12,800 bases of DNA from Leucobacter sp. (GTDB lineage Bacteria > Actinomycetota > Actinomycetes > Actinomycetales > Microbacteriaceae). The notes under the pieces are model-generated. The model had not been told where the DNA came from. It was given only the letters and a program-made list of their open reading frames with translations, and did no database searches. The position numbers and the translations under genes were made by a program. Of the stretch, positions 12,514 to 12,800 are shown one piece after another; positions within the stretch are counted from its first letter, which is position 1; every line of letters begins with the position of its first letter. The stretch covers positions 1 to 12,800 of the forward strand of contig JAAZHL010000260.1 of assembly GCA_012510755.1 (NCBI GenBank), written 5' to 3'.

Positions 12514-12800
12514 CTATGCTAGCTGACTTGCCTGGGCGGCAGCTTTCGCGCGACGTTTTTTGCGTATCGATCTGATGAGCGCCACGAAGAGCCAGAGCAG
12601 GAAGGCGAGCGCGATGAGCACCAGCACAGGTGCCACGAACGCGAGCACAACGAGCACCACACTGGCTCCGTCTTCGGCGGTGCTGAGCGCTGGGGCGGCA
12701 GCCCCGCCGGTCACCACATTCGCCACGGGACGAACCGCGCTTTTCGCGAGACTGACGATGAGCGCTAAGCCAATGCCAACGAGCACACCGACCCATTGGC
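12514..12800 (-). CDS. DUF4126-like membrane protein (5' end outside window)
   Basis: The minus-strand frame is open to the right edge (94 visible residues, beginning QWVGVLVGIGLALIVSLAKSA) and stops at 12514. A conserved-looking block VRPVANVVTGGAAAPALSTAEDGASVVLVVLAFVAPVLVLIALAFLLWLFVAL contains a small-residue-rich segment and one long hydrophobic helix. It is followed by a positively charged cytosolic tail IRSIRKKRRAKAAAQASQLA. The TGG..AP..ST.ED pattern followed by a membrane helix is that of the C-terminal end of DUF4126 proteins, whose function is unknown. A GTG at 12786 could be read as a start, but the frame continues upstream and the family is longer, so this is taken as a truncated 3' part. 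The helicase lies 149 bp downstream on the same strand. Confidence 0.72.
   Translation of the reverse strand, partial: QWVGVLVGIGLALIVSLAKSAVRPVANVVTGGAAAPALSTAEDGASVVLVVLAFVAPVLVLIALAFLLWLFVALIRSIRKKRRAKAAAQASQLA

Noticed and set aside
12509..12796. 95-codon minus-strand ORF at the right edge in another frame
   Set aside because: Its Arg/Cys-rich composition is a shadow of the DUF4126-like frame, which shows a coherent membrane helix and charged tail.

Overview
The window is G+C-rich, with dense ORFs, GTG starts, short intergenic gaps and several apparently leaderless promoters (TAnnnT about 6-9 nt before the start codon). Together with the protein families present, this points to a high-G+C actinobacterium, most likely Microbacteriaceae or a close relative; this is inference from sequence style, not a taxonomic test. 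I see no rRNA, tRNA, CRISPR array, insertion sequence or prophage. This is mostly ordinary chromosome.

Left part (1-2739): a conserved hypothetical protein runs off the left edge on the minus strand. It is divergent from a small DUF488 (YeaO-like) gene. That gene converges on, and overlaps by 53 nt, a MocR/PdxR-type regulator (GntR-type winged helix fused to an aminotransferase-like PLP domain).

Transport cluster (2777-5786): just upstream of the MocR gene and on the same strand is a 12-helix MFS importer of the NiaP/aromatic-acid type with a His-rich N-terminus. It is divergent from a DHA2 (EmrB/QacA/LmrB-like) drug-efflux MFS gene. The shared promoter region holds three perfect CGTAGACG repeats at 23-24 bp spacing, plus a weaker fourth, and two leaderless-type -10 boxes. 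A MocR-controlled vitamin or aromatic-acid transport unit is a reasonable hypothesis.

Decarboxylase cluster (5827-8370): a LysR regulator is divergent from an Orn/Lys/Arg-decarboxylase-fold PLP enzyme. A perfect 17-bp palindrome abuts the enzyme's start codon.

Right part (8378-12800, all minus strand): the order of transcription is a DUF4126 membrane protein (partial, off the right edge), a DEAD-box RNA helicase with an RGG-like tail, an AlkZ-like (HTH_42) DNA glycosylase with a QxQ motif and a repeat-built insertion, a tiny exported/membrane protein, and an enoyl-CoA hydratase coupled to it by an ATGA overlap. Two sets of short tandem repeats lie between the glycosylase and the tiny protein.

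No obviously new multi-gene system is visible. The best leads are the repeat-bearing divergent MFS promoter, the palindrome at the decarboxylase start, the inverted duplication inside the glycosylase gene, and the small membrane protein coupled to a crotonase.
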